Source: an uncultured Coriobacteriaceae bacterium
Lineage (GTDB): Bacteria; Actinomycetota; Coriobacteriia; Coriobacteriales; Atopobiaceae
NCBI GenBank assembly: GCA_902790135.1
Contig: CADAQM010000005.1
Location: 22,257-86,256 of the forward strand
Reading direction: 5' to 3'
DNA length: 64,000 nucleotides
A program made the position numbers and the translations under genes. The stretch's first letter is position 1. Each line of letters begins with the position of its first letter. Under the pieces are notes generated by a model. The model worked only from the letters and a program-made list of their open reading frames with translations. It was not told the DNA's origin and ran no database searches. Below, one piece after another: positions 16,988 through 25,183 of this stretch.

Positions 16988-18106
16988 CTATCCCAGTTGC
17001 TCGGCCGCGTCCGCAAGGTGCTTGATGATGGGCAGATGCTGCGGGCACGCACTCTCGCACTGGCCGCAGGCGATGCAGTCGGCGGCAGACCCCGCTCCCG
17101 GAGCTCCGATGGCTGCGGCGTACGCAGCGCGCGCCTGCTCGATCTGGCCATTCGCCAGCTTGAGATTCATCGCTGCAATCACGGCGGGGATGTCGATCTG
17201 CATGGGACAGCCATCGCAGCAGTAGCGACAGGCCGTGCATCCGATGGCTGACGACTTGCCGAGAAGCACCTGCACCTGGCGGATGACCTCGCGCTCGGCC
17301 TCGTCCAGAGGCTTGAAGTCGCGCATGTAGGACACGTTGTCGTCAAGCTGCGCCAGGTTGGACATGCCCGAGAGGACCGTGATGATCCCGTCGAGCGACG
17401 CGGCAAAGCGAATCGCCCAGCTCGCGGCCGATGCCTGCGGGTTTGCCTCGCGCAGCAGCTCTGCCACATCGCGCGGAGGGTTGGCAAGCCTGCCGCCCTT
17501 GACGGGCTCCATGACCACGATCGACACATCGTGCGCGCGAGCCACCTCGTAATTGGCGCGGGAGGTGATGCTCGTATCCTCCCAGTCGGCGTAGTTGAGC
17601 TGCAGTTGCACGAACTCCGCCTCGGGATGGCGCGTGAGCAGCTCGTCCAAGAGCTTTGGCCCACCGTGGAACGAGAAGCCCATGTGGCGCACGAGCCCCT
17701 GCTGCTTTAGGTCGCGCACATATCCCCACAGGTTCATGCGCTCGTACTTCTTGTAGTTGCCCTCCATGAGCGAGTGGAGCAGGTAATAATCGATGTAGCC
17801 GGCACCGGTGCGCTTGAGCGAGGTCTGGAACTGCTTGCGCGCGGAGCTCTCGGTGGGAGCCATCGGTGCATAGAGTTTAGTGGCAAGCGTGTAGCTCTCA
17901 CGCGGATGACGATCGACCAGCGCCTTCTTTATGGCCGACTCAGAACCCGCGTAGACGTGTGCGGTGTCGAAGTAGGTGAACCCAGCGTCGAGGAACCGGT
18001 CGACCATCTCGCTCGTCTGCGCCACGTCGATGCTGATGCCGCGCTTGGGAAGCCGCATGAGTCCGAATCCCAGCTTGGGCGTGCTCTTGCCAAACCAATC
18101 TGCCAT
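16988..18106 (-). CDS. Aldo/keto reductase with C-terminal 2[4Fe-4S] ferredoxin domain
   Basis: A 372-aa protein. The N-terminal AKR barrel (about 1-275) carries YFDTAHVY with the catalytic Asp and Tyr, TLATKLY with Lys and YYLLHS with His. The C-terminal 80 residues hold two ferredoxin motifs: CTACRYCCDGCP and CIACGQCESACP. Such proteins are presumed redox-linked reductases that draw electrons through the clusters. The start at 18106 has a GGAGGT site at good spacing; the longer start at 18124 is less likely. It is transcribed from the third paired-operator promoter and is divergent from the TetR gene. A homologue is at 23550-24680. Confidence 0.87.
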   Translation of the reverse strand: MADWFGKSTPKLGFGLMRLPKRGISIDVAQTSEMVDRFLDAGFTYFDTAHVYAGSESAIKKALVDRHPRESYTLATKLYAPMAPTESSARKQFQTSLKRTGAGYIDYYLLHSLMEGNYKKYERMNLWGYVRDLKQQGLVRHMGFSFHGGPKLLDELLTRHPEAEFVQLQLNYADWEDTSITSRANYEVARAHDVSIVVMEPVKGGRLANPPRDVAELLREANPQASAASWAIRFAASLDGIITVLSGMSNLAQLDDNVSYMRDFKPLDEAEREVIRQVQVLLGKSSAIGCTACRYCCDGCPMQIDIPAVIAAMNLKLANGQIEQARAAYAAAIGAPGAGSAADCIACGQCESACPQHLPIIKHLADAAEQLG

Positions 18107-18231
18107 GAGGACCTCCCGAATCATGTAACTGAAGCACCGCTTTCCTAGAAGATTGTAGGGGCCAATCGGAGATGTGTGTCAAGGGTGCCGAACGGGCATC
18201 CGAACCGACCGTTTGCGATGTCTCTCATTTT

Positions 18232-18343
18232 GCAACACGTGTTGCTTAATCTACGGCTATAGTTTTAAATAGCAAAAGACCAGCTCAATGGGCATTTTCT
18301 ATCACGGCGTGACTTATGCCACCCTTTTGCCCAAACCGTTGCA
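18232..18343 (-). promoter_or_regulatory. Regulated divergent promoter with paired operators, locus 3 (AKR / TetR)
   Basis: Proximal site GCAACACGTGTTGC (18232-18245, perfect palindrome). Predicted minus-strand promoter -35 TTGAGC (18283-18288), 17-nt spacer, -10 AAACTA (18260-18265). Distal element 18309-18343 has halves TTATGCCAC and GTTGCATAA 15 bp apart and ends 15 bp before the TetR start codon, so it would also cover the TetR promoter. Confidence 0.65.
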
Positions 18344-18358
18344 TAACTCGGAGGAGAC

Positions 18359-18916
18359 ATGCGCACGACACCTGCCAAGGACCTTCGCGTGACCAAGACG
18401 CTCGAGGCCATCGACACGACCTTCCGTGCCATGATGCTCGAGGGCGGATACGAGTCCATAACCGTCAAGGACCTCTGCGAGCGAGCGCGCATCAACAAGA
18501 AGACCTTCTACCGCTATTACGAGACCCTTGACGACCTGCTCGCCGAGGTGATGGCCGGCTATGCCGCAGCCTGGCGCAAGCGCACAACGCATCTGCACGA
18601 GCCTGAAGACCTGGCCGAGATCACCCGTGAGTTCTTCCGTTTTGGCGCCGAGCAGGACGCGCTCTACGACGCCATCACCTGTGATCCTGCTTACGACAAG
18701 ATCCAGGCTCGCCTGCAGGATGACGCGAGCGGCGAGCGCGTGAAGGAGGTGCCTGAGGGATTTACCCCCGAGCGCTGGCACGTCTACTACGCGTGGCAGA
18801 CGGCAGGTTCGCTCGCCATGTATCGTGCCTGGGTCGCAGACGGAAAGCGCATGCCCCTTGACGAGGCCATCGAGATGGCCGTCGGCCTTGTCTGCAACGG
18901 AGCGAGCAGCCTGTAG
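18359..18916 (+). CDS. TetR-family transcriptional regulator
   Basis: A 185-aa TetR/AcrR-type repressor. The N-terminal HTH (about residues 12-58) includes DTTFRAMMLEGGYESITVKD, then RINKKTFYRYYETLDDLL. The C-terminal ligand-binding region has no close family signature. A GGAGGAG ribosome site precedes the ATG. Inverted repeats overlap its promoter and recur with fixed geometry at two other loci in this window, so it is the best local candidate for the regulator of all three (inference). Its ligand may be a substrate of the neighbouring reductases. Confidence 0.85.
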   Translation: MRTTPAKDLRVTKTLEAIDTTFRAMMLEGGYESITVKDLCERARINKKTFYRYYETLDDLLAEVMAGYAAAWRKRTTHLHEPEDLAEITREFFRFGAEQDALYDAITCDPAYDKIQARLQDDASGERVKEVPEGFTPERWHVYYAWQTAGSLAMYRAWVADGKRMPLDEAIEMAVGLVCNGASSL

Positions 18917-18929
18917 CGAAACGAAAAAA

Positions 18930-18962
18930 GGGGACAGGAAGACGCGCGTCCTCTCTGTCCCC
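18930..18962. terminator. Bidirectional terminator between TetR and OYE-type gene
   Basis: Arms GGGGACAG (18930-18937) and CTGTCCCC (18955-18962) with an inner stem. The minus strand continues into TTTTTTCG, so it ends the OYE-type gene cleanly and probably the TetR gene as well. Confidence 0.8.
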
Positions 18963-18969
18963 CGTGCCC

Positions 18970-20922
18970 CTAGATGTCCAAGGCGGCGTGGTAGCCCCAG
19001 TACACGGCGTTGGTGATGGTGCCCACACGTGCGGCATCACCGATCACGCGCACGAACGGAGCGGCATCCTGCAGCGCCACAACCGTCGCAGTGCGAGAGC
19101 GCTGGCCCAGCGCGCAGATGACCGTGGCGCCGGGCACGAGGACCTCGTCCTCCCCCACCTTGCACGTCACGCCACCGTCGCCCACCGAGAGCGCCTGGTA
19201 ACCGAGCCGTACGTCGACGCCCAGTTTGTCGATCTGCGCCATGAGCAGGGGACGATGTCGCACGTTGGCGTCGGGCGCCAGGGCGTCGCGCATCTCCACG
19301 AGGCTCACGCGCTTGCCCTCCTGGGCCAGGTGCACGGCGCACTCGCAGCCGGCGAGGCCACCACCCATGATCACCACGTCATCGGCAACCTCATCGGCAT
19401 GCTTGTAGTACTCGTTGACCACGATGACGTTTGGCCCGTCCAATCCAGGGATGGGCGGCATGAGCGGCTCCGATCCCACGGCCACGATGAGCGCGTCAGC
19501 ACCGAGCTCCTTCACAAGCTCGGGCGTCGCCTCGGTTGAGAGACGAATGTCCACGCCTGCCGCGCGGCAGAACCGCTCATAGGTACCCGTGAGCTCGTAC
19601 ATCTCATGCTTGAAGGGCAGTGCCTGCTCGCTCTTGAGGATGCCGCCGAGCTGGTCCTCCTTCTCGAGCAGCACCACATCGTGTCCCCTGCGGGCTGCCG
19701 TCCACGCCGCGTAGAGTCCGCCGGGACCGCCTCCCGCCACCACGACCTTGCGGCGACGCTCGGGTGCCACGGGGATGACCTCGTCACCCTCCATCTCGCG
19801 ACCGATGATGGGGTTGACCGTGCAGCGGCGCGTGCTCGTGGCGGCACGTTCGGCCATGCAGGTGAAGCAACGCAGGCACCGGACGATGTCCTCGGTGCGG
19901 TTCTCCACCACCTTGCGCGGCAGGTACGGGTCAGCGAGCAGAGCGCGGCCCATGTAAACCACGTCGGCCTTTCCGCTGGCGATGATCTCCTCCATCTGTG
20001 CGGGGTCGTTGAGGCCACCGATGGTCGCCACTGGCACGCTCACGTGCTTCTTTATCTCGGCAGCAAGGAAGACGTTGCGGCCATGCTCCTCGAACATGGA
20101 AGGATGCGTGATGCCGAAGGTCTTCTGGTAGGTGCCAGCGCTCACGTGCAGCAGGTCGATGTAGGGCTCGAGTTGCTTGGCGATGCGCACGCCCTCGTCC
20201 ACGTCGTAGCCACCCTCGCAGAACTCGGCGCCGCTCAGGCGGAACTCGATCGGGAAGAACGGGCCCACGGCCTCGCGCACCGCCGTAAGCACGCGAATGG
20301 CAAAGCGGCACCGGTTCTCCAGGCTACCGCCGTACTCGTCGGTACGGTGGTTGAAGAGGGGGCTCAGAAACTGGTTGATAAGCCAGCCATGTCCTCCGTG
20401 GATCATGAGCATCTCGAAGCCGGCACGCTTGGCGAGACCCGCCACATGCCCATAGGACGCAACGATGTCGTCGATCATCTCGTGCGTGAGCGCGCGCACG
20501 GGCACGCCATCGGCGCGCAAGCCATCGCAGGGACCCCACTGCGCGAGATCGTGCTGCTTGGACTTGTCGGTCATATAGGTACCCGCGAACTGCCCAGAGT
20601 GCGAAAGCTCGAGCGATGGGATGGCCCCGTGCCTGCGGATGGCGTCCGCCGTATAGGTGGCGCAGGCCAGCGAGTTGAGGATGCTCTCGTCCAGATGGTA
20701 GGCGTGGCTTCCGTCAGTTGCGGGATGGACCATGAGCTCGGACACCGTAACCGCCGCTGCGCCACCCTTGCCGCGAAGCTCGTAGAACGCCGTGGACTTC
20801 GGCCCGATGCAACCATCGTTAGCGATGTCGGTGCCGCCCATGGGTGCCGAGAACATGCGATTGCGGAAGGTGGTTCGACCCAGCGTAATGGGACTGCTCA
20901 GATACGGATACTGCCTCTCCAT
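18970..20922 (-). CDS. OYE-type Fe-S flavoenzyme, second paralogue
   Basis: A 650-aa homologue of the 2,4-dienoyl-CoA reductase family. The TIM barrel carries HGGHGWLINQFLSP and HRTDEYGGSLENR, closer to the canonical pattern than the paralogue at 6795-8783. The cluster-binding cysteines read CLRCFTC...RRC, so the third cysteine is two rather than three residues after the second. The C-terminal FAD and NAD(P)H folds show GGGPGGLYAA and GGGLAGCECA. The start at 20922 follows a GGAGAGGG site. It appears monocistronic, with the terminator at 18930-18962. The substrate is unknown. Confidence 0.87.
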   Translation of the reverse strand: MERQYPYLSSPITLGRTTFRNRMFSAPMGGTDIANDGCIGPKSTAFYELRGKGGAAAVTVSELMVHPATDGSHAYHLDESILNSLACATYTADAIRRHGAIPSLELSHSGQFAGTYMTDKSKQHDLAQWGPCDGLRADGVPVRALTHEMIDDIVASYGHVAGLAKRAGFEMLMIHGGHGWLINQFLSPLFNHRTDEYGGSLENRCRFAIRVLTAVREAVGPFFPIEFRLSGAEFCEGGYDVDEGVRIAKQLEPYIDLLHVSAGTYQKTFGITHPSMFEEHGRNVFLAAEIKKHVSVPVATIGGLNDPAQMEEIIASGKADVVYMGRALLADPYLPRKVVENRTEDIVRCLRCFTCMAERAATSTRRCTVNPIIGREMEGDEVIPVAPERRRKVVVAGGGPGGLYAAWTAARRGHDVVLLEKEDQLGGILKSEQALPFKHEMYELTGTYERFCRAAGVDIRLSTEATPELVKELGADALIVAVGSEPLMPPIPGLDGPNVIVVNEYYKHADEVADDVVIMGGGLAGCECAVHLAQEGKRVSLVEMRDALAPDANVRHRPLLMAQIDKLGVDVRLGYQALSVGDGGVTCKVGEDEVLVPGATVICALGQRSRTATVVALQDAAPFVRVIGDAARVGTITNAVYWGYHAALDI

Positions 20923-21053
20923 GATGGACCCTCTCCTCTTGGCATCACTTGTCATAGCGGATACCTCAAGGGTACGCCATTCATATGCTAGCGACTATCT
21001 GTGTATCGGCAGATGCCTATATCCGCCGTCCTACATCGAGGCGACAGGGGCGT

Positions 21054-21095
21054 CTGGGCCGACCAAAAGGAACCGTCCCCAACGGTCGGTCCCAG
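21054..21095. repeat. GGAACCGTCCCC type repetitive hairpin, copy 2
   Basis: CTGGGCCGACC and GGTCGGTCCCAG arms around AAAAGGAACCGTCCCCAAC. It is directly downstream of the flavodoxin pseudogene and is probably its terminator. Compare 16939-16973. Confidence 0.55.
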
Positions 21096-21098
21096 CGA

Positions 21099-21794
21099 TT
21101 ACGCGAGGTCGAGGCTCGTCACCCAGTCCACGACCTCGTCGTGTGCACCGTCGACAGCCGTGCCTGCGACCGCTTTGCCGTCCACAAACGTTGCGCCCGG
21201 CACGCGTGCCTGCAGGTTTGCAGGGACGTTGCCCAGGCCAGACCCTCCGTGCGTGGTGAAGGGAACCACCGTCTTGCCCGAGAGGTCCACCGCGTCAAGG
21301 AAGGTGCGCACCACCATGGGCTCGCTCCCCCACCAGATGGGGCAACCAAGAAAGACCGTGTCATAGCCGGACACGTCGGGCAGGTCGCCCGCAAGAGCCG
21401 GACGCACGTCGTCGCGCTGCTCGGCAAGCGCCTGGTCGCAGCAGTCGTCGTAGCCCTCCGGATAGGGCTCCACCGGAACGATCTCGTACGTGTCGGCACC
21501 AAGCGCTTCTGCGATGTAACCGGCCATCACCTTGGTGTGGCCCACCTCGAGCTACTCGCCGGGGTAGTTCTCGTCGGCACGTGAATAGAACGCCACGAGG
21601 ATCTTGCCGGACGGGGACGTCTCGACGGTATCGTCAGACGAGCTCTCAGGCGCCTGCTCCTCCTCGGCAACCGGCTCTGTGGTCGGTTCCTCCTCGGGCG
21701 CCTCGGCGGTGCCGCCGCAGGCAGCAAGCAGCAGCGTGTTCGCCACACCGCCCAGCGCCAGTGCCTCGCGGCGCGTCATGCTCTGATTGCTCAT
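21099..21794 (-). pseudogene. Flavodoxin lipoprotein interrupted by an in-frame TAG
   Basis: A 232-codon frame with a single TAG at 21552-21554. The first part (80 aa) has a TRREALAL twin-arginine-like signal, lipobox LAAC, an acidic linker and the flavodoxin start GKILVAFYSRADENYPGE. After the stop, coding continues in the same frame with LEVGHTKVMAGYIAEALGAD, CPIWWGSEP and THGGSG, which are standard flavodoxin blocks. The break falls between the FMN phosphate loop and the first helix, so neither half could bind FMN alone. A Gln or Trp codon changed to TAG is likely. Downstream partner of a DUF4405 membrane protein, 12 bp apart. Confidence 0.8.
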
Positions 21795-21806
21795 GTTCCC
21801 ATCCCC

Positions 21807-22502
21807 TCACTCGTGCTGGGCAGAAGAGTTAGCGCCCTTCTGCCGAGAAACGTCATCGACAAGAGCCCCGGCCGCCACAAACGGCGCCGCCAGGGCGAGA
21901 TGCCACGCGAGCTGCACGGCCATGGGCGTCATTGCGTCAGGAAAGCTCGGCTGGCCAAGCAGTTTGCCGCCAACTCCCAGGCGCGCGAAGGCCCAAGCCC
22001 CCAGCACCGCAGCCACCGCAGTCAGCGCGCTGCCGACAGCCGACAGACCCGCCGCCCTACCCGCCAGTCCCGCATAGCCGCGCATCACGCGCAGGTGCAG
22101 TCCCAGATGGAGTGAGACCAGCATGAGTCCCAGATACGCACAGCAGCCGTGGAGCGGACGCACCACATGGGCCACCGCCGGCATGGCCGCCCACGGCGCC
22201 ACGGAGCGCGACATGAGCACGCCGGTTGCCGCAGCTCCCACAACGCACGCCGTAAGCGCCATGTCGCTCGCCATCGTGACGCGCGCTCGCAGGCCATGCT
22301 GCCTGGCCAGACGTCTAAGCCACCCGCGGTTGAGCGCATGATGCAACACAAAGAGCGCCACAAACGCCAGCCCGGCCGCCTCGTGCAGCGGGTTTCCAAC
22401 CTTGCCGGGCACCATCTGCAGCAGATAGACGACGGTCATGGCCGCATCCACCGCAGGCCGCATCCACCGCGGCGTGCCTCGCTTTGAACGCTCGCCTGCC
22501 AT
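21807..22502 (-). CDS. DUF4405-type membrane protein, cytochrome b-like
   Basis: A 231-aa membrane protein (ATG at 22502; a GTG at 22571 is an alternative). About five to six hydrophobic segments. The second block reads HEAAGLAFVALFVLHHALN with the spaced histidines of DUF4405, a family related to di-heme cytochrome b subunits; a further HLGLHL motif lies near residue 150. DUF4405 proteins are commonly encoded with exported flavodoxins, and here the flavodoxin lipoprotein follows after 12 bp. The pair would move electrons across the membrane, but the flavodoxin is interrupted. Confidence 0.72.
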   Translation of the reverse strand: MAGERSKRGTPRWMRPAVDAAMTVVYLLQMVPGKVGNPLHEAAGLAFVALFVLHHALNRGWLRRLARQHGLRARVTMASDMALTACVVGAAATGVLMSRSVAPWAAMPAVAHVVRPLHGCCAYLGLMLVSLHLGLHLRVMRGYAGLAGRAAGLSAVGSALTAVAAVLGAWAFARLGVGGKLLGQPSFPDAMTPMAVQLAWHLALAAPFVAAGALVDDVSRQKGANSSAQHE

Positions 22503-22618
22503 GGCTATCCACACGCCCCAAACTCGACGCCGCCGCGCCCCAGTCGCGCGTACCCCATGCGCTCTCCTCACAATTGTTTACCTGCGCTAATTGTACGATG
22601 GGTCACATTGGCAAACCA

Positions 22619-22655
22619 ATGCCCGTCACTTATAGCTTGCATAAGCGACGGGCAT
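22619..22655 (-). terminator. Hairpin terminator after the YdcF-like gene
   Basis: 15-bp arms at 22619-22633 and 22641-22655 with one mismatch and a 7-nt loop, 24 bp beyond the stop at 22679. Confidence 0.7.
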
Positions 22656-22678
22656 GACAAACGGACTCGCACGCGTCG

Positions 22679-23419
22679 CTAGATGTTGCCCGCGACAAAG
22701 TCCTTGACCAGCCCCAAGCTCTCGCGCAAGAGGTTGTTGGGCAGATACCACGGCGTGGAATAGGCAGCGATGCCGCAGGCGTTGGCCAGCCCCGCCTTGC
22801 GCGCAAGGCGCACGGCGCGATACACGTGGAAGTTGTTGGTGACGACACCCACGCGCGGCGAGTCGCCCTCCATCAGCGCCATGGAATACGTGACGTTTTG
22901 CAGGGTTGTCGTCGAGCGCCCCTCTTGGATGATGCGCTCCGCCGCAACGCCCTGCCGCACGAGGTAGTCCGCCATCCCCTGGGCCTCGGAGCAGGGCTCG
23001 TTGGGACCCTGGCCGCCCGAGACGATGCAGCGCGTGTCAGGGTTTTCGCGCAGGTACTCGAGGGCGGCGTCCAAGCGATACTGCAGGACGGGGCTCGGAC
23101 TACCGTCCCGATAGATCTGCGCACCAAGCACCACCACATAGTCGAGAGCTAGCTCACCCTTGGCTCCCATCCCGCTCAGGATGAGCGCCTGCGTGCCCAC
23201 GAGCAGCGCCAGGCCTGCAGCAAGCACGGCCAACACCCCGCGGCGCAACAGCATGGGAGCCGCCTGCCACACGCCCGCGTGCAATGCCCCGGCACCCACC
23301 AGAAGCGCGGCGCCCAACACGTACCAGACGGCAAAGAAGAGGGTGCCCGAGTTGAGGGTCATGACGGTTACGCCATACCCGATGCACGACAGTCCCATGA
23401 GTGCCAGCACGATTGTCAC
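22679..23419 (-). CDS. YdcF/DUF218-family membrane protein
   Basis: A 246-aa protein from a GTG at 23419 with a GGGGAGG site. Three to four N-terminal membrane segments (about residues 1-85) precede a DUF218 domain: DYVVVLGAQIYRDGSPS, CIVSGGQGPNE, ERIIQEGRSTTTLQN and VTNNFHVYRAVRLA. This is the SanA/YdcF/ElyC group, linked in other bacteria to envelope polysaccharide or vancomycin-sensitivity phenotypes. It is monocistronic between two terminators. Confidence 0.85.
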   Translation of the reverse strand: MTIVLALMGLSCIGYGVTVMTLNSGTLFFAVWYVLGAALLVGAGALHAGVWQAAPMLLRRGVLAVLAAGLALLVGTQALILSGMGAKGELALDYVVVLGAQIYRDGSPSPVLQYRLDAALEYLRENPDTRCIVSGGQGPNEPCSEAQGMADYLVRQGVAAERIIQEGRSTTTLQNVTYSMALMEGDSPRVGVVTNNFHVYRAVRLARKAGLANACGIAAYSTPWYLPNNLLRESLGLVKDFVAGNI

Positions 23420-23486
23420 GGATGCCTCCCCTGCTTGCGGCCAGTGACAGCACCTTAGCGGCTGCGGTTGCAGATTATGCGTAGAC

Positions 23487-23522
23487 AAGGCGGGAGGCCA
23501 GGCATCCCCGGCTTCCCGCCTT
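23487..23522. terminator. Bidirectional terminator
   Basis: Arms AAGGCGGGA (23487-23495) and TCCCGCCTT (23514-23522) with a partly paired inner region. It lies after the last gene of the LysR-linked redox operon. Confidence 0.7.
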
Positions 23523-23549
23523 GCATTCAGATAAGGAGAGAGTTCGCGA

Positions 23550-24680
23550 CTACTCGAACTCCGCTGCCACCTCGGTCAGCAGCTGGCGGATGGGCAGCCC
23601 CTGCGGGCACTCGCGCTCGCACTTGCCGCACTTGATGCACTCGCTGGGCTTGGCGTGGCCGTCCACGGTATGCACGTTGTTGAAGTACCAGCCCGGATTC
23701 CAGCCGCCAAAGACGCGCTTGGTGTTGAGGTCAGCAAAGAGTTCGGGAATCATGATGTGCTTGGGGCAGCCGTCGGTGCAGTAGTGGCACGCGGTGCAGG
23801 GTATCATGCCCAGGCTGGCAAAGGCCTCGTGCACGTCGTGTAGAGCCTGGAGCTGCGCCTCACTGAGCGGGGCGGGATCTCCCGCCATCGCATGCAGGTT
23901 GTCCTCGACCTGGTCCATGTTGTTCATGCCGCTGAGCACCATGGCCACGTTGGGCTGCGTCGCGCAGAAGCGCAGGGCAAAGCCCGCGTTGGAGAGGCCC
24001 TCGGGGTTGGGCGCCGTATCGAGCGCCCTCTGGGCGACCTCGGGCAGGTTGACCAACTGACCGCCCTTGCAGGGCTCCATAACGATGACGGGCACGCCGT
24101 GGGCCGTGGCAACCTCGTACACCTCGCGACTGCGAACGCTGGGGCTGTTCCAGTCCTCGTAGTTAATCTGCAGCTGCACGGCCTCGATCTCGGGATGCTC
24201 GGTGAGGATGCGCTCGAGCAGCTCGGGGCCGTCGTGGTAACTGATGCCAAAATGGCGTGCGCGACCATCAGCCACAAACTCCTTGGCCGTCTCAAAAACG
24301 CCCTGACGCGTGTACATGTCATAGTGTGCCGAGTTCACCGCATGGGCCAGAAGCAAGTCGAAGTACTCCACCCCACAGGCGTCGAGCTCCTCTTGGAAGA
24401 CCTTGCGGATGGTCTCAGGATTCTTGAAGGTGCCATGCGTGAGCTTGTCCACGAGAAAGAAGCTCTCGCGCGGATGTCGCTTGACGAGGCTCTCGCGCAG
24501 CGCGACCTCGCTCTTGCCGCCCAGATAGACGTGGGCGGTGTCAAAGTAGTTGAGTCCCGCCTCCAAGAAGCGATCGAACATCTGGTTGCAGAGCTCATAG
24601 TCCGGCTCGCCGCCCACCATAGGCAGGCGCATCGCACCAAAGCCAAAGCGTCCCTTGAACTCGCTGGTAGAAAGTACCAT
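23550..24680 (-). CDS. Aldo/keto reductase with C-terminal 2[4Fe-4S] ferredoxin domain, second copy
   Basis: A 376-aa homologue of the reductase at 16988-18106. AKR motifs: NYFDTAHVYLGG (Asp, Tyr), FFLVDKLTH (Lys) and LLLAHAV (His). Ferredoxin tail: CTACHYCTDGCP and CIKCGKCERECP. Homology runs along the whole length, including EPCKGGQLVN and LSGMNNMDQVEDN. Last gene of a six-gene operon divergent from a LysR regulator (flavodoxin, CMD protein, AKR, SDR, NTF2-like, this gene), followed by a terminator. Confidence 0.87.
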   Translation of the reverse strand: MVLSTSEFKGRFGFGAMRLPMVGGEPDYELCNQMFDRFLEAGLNYFDTAHVYLGGKSEVALRESLVKRHPRESFFLVDKLTHGTFKNPETIRKVFQEELDACGVEYFDLLLAHAVNSAHYDMYTRQGVFETAKEFVADGRARHFGISYHDGPELLERILTEHPEIEAVQLQINYEDWNSPSVRSREVYEVATAHGVPVIVMEPCKGGQLVNLPEVAQRALDTAPNPEGLSNAGFALRFCATQPNVAMVLSGMNNMDQVEDNLHAMAGDPAPLSEAQLQALHDVHEAFASLGMIPCTACHYCTDGCPKHIMIPELFADLNTKRVFGGWNPGWYFNNVHTVDGHAKPSECIKCGKCERECPQGLPIRQLLTEVAAEFE

Positions 24681-24735
24681 GTCCCTCTCCTCCCCTATGC
24701 AGACGGCGGGCTCCCACCCGCCGCCTGCCTCTTAA

Positions 24736-25122
24736 TCAATACATGGACGCGATGGCTTGCGTCATGAGCCATCTGTCGCCTCGCCTGACGAGGTCGATCT
24801 CCTGTTGCAGGCGCCAGGTGGAGCGCCCCATGCCAAAGGGCGATGCCTCGACGAGACTCCTCCCCACCAAAGTCGCCCGATCGCCATCCACGTGCACCGG
24901 GCACGACTCCTCCACCTCGTCGTAGTAGGCAAGGGTGCCATCCGCCACGCAGCGCAGAAACTCCGCCCTGCCCTGCCGGCGCCCCGTCATGTGCACCAGC
25001 ACGAACGAGTCGTCGAGAAGCGTACCCAAGCGCTCCACGTCATGCGCAATCATGAAGCGGTACATGCTGTGGTACATCGCATGGATGACCTGAGCATCGT
25101 TGCTCGCCTTAATGACACTCAC
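24736..25122 (-). CDS. NTF2-like (SnoaL-type) protein, second copy
   Basis: About 128 aa from a GTG at 25122; the start is uncertain, since GTG at 25158 is also open. One NTF2-like domain: AMYHSMYRFMIAHDVERLGTLL, FVLVHMTGRRQGRAEF, YYDEVEE, and C-terminal LVRRGDRWLMTQ. It is related to the protein at 8816-9229, which has the same THMSGY/VHMTGR and YFHSDVRE/YYDEVEE positions. The role is unknown; a small isomerase or hydrolase is possible. It lies between the SDR and the Fe-S aldo/keto reductase in the LysR-linked operon. Confidence 0.7.
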   Translation of the reverse strand: MSVIKASNDAQVIHAMYHSMYRFMIAHDVERLGTLLDDSFVLVHMTGRRQGRAEFLRCVADGTLAYYDEVEESCPVHVDGDRATLVGRSLVEASPFGMGRSTWRLQQEIDLVRRGDRWLMTQAIASMY

Positions 25123-25183
25123 CCCAACTGGAGAATCTCGGCATGTGCGCCCAGGCACATCATGTACCTGGGCCAGTTAGCTC

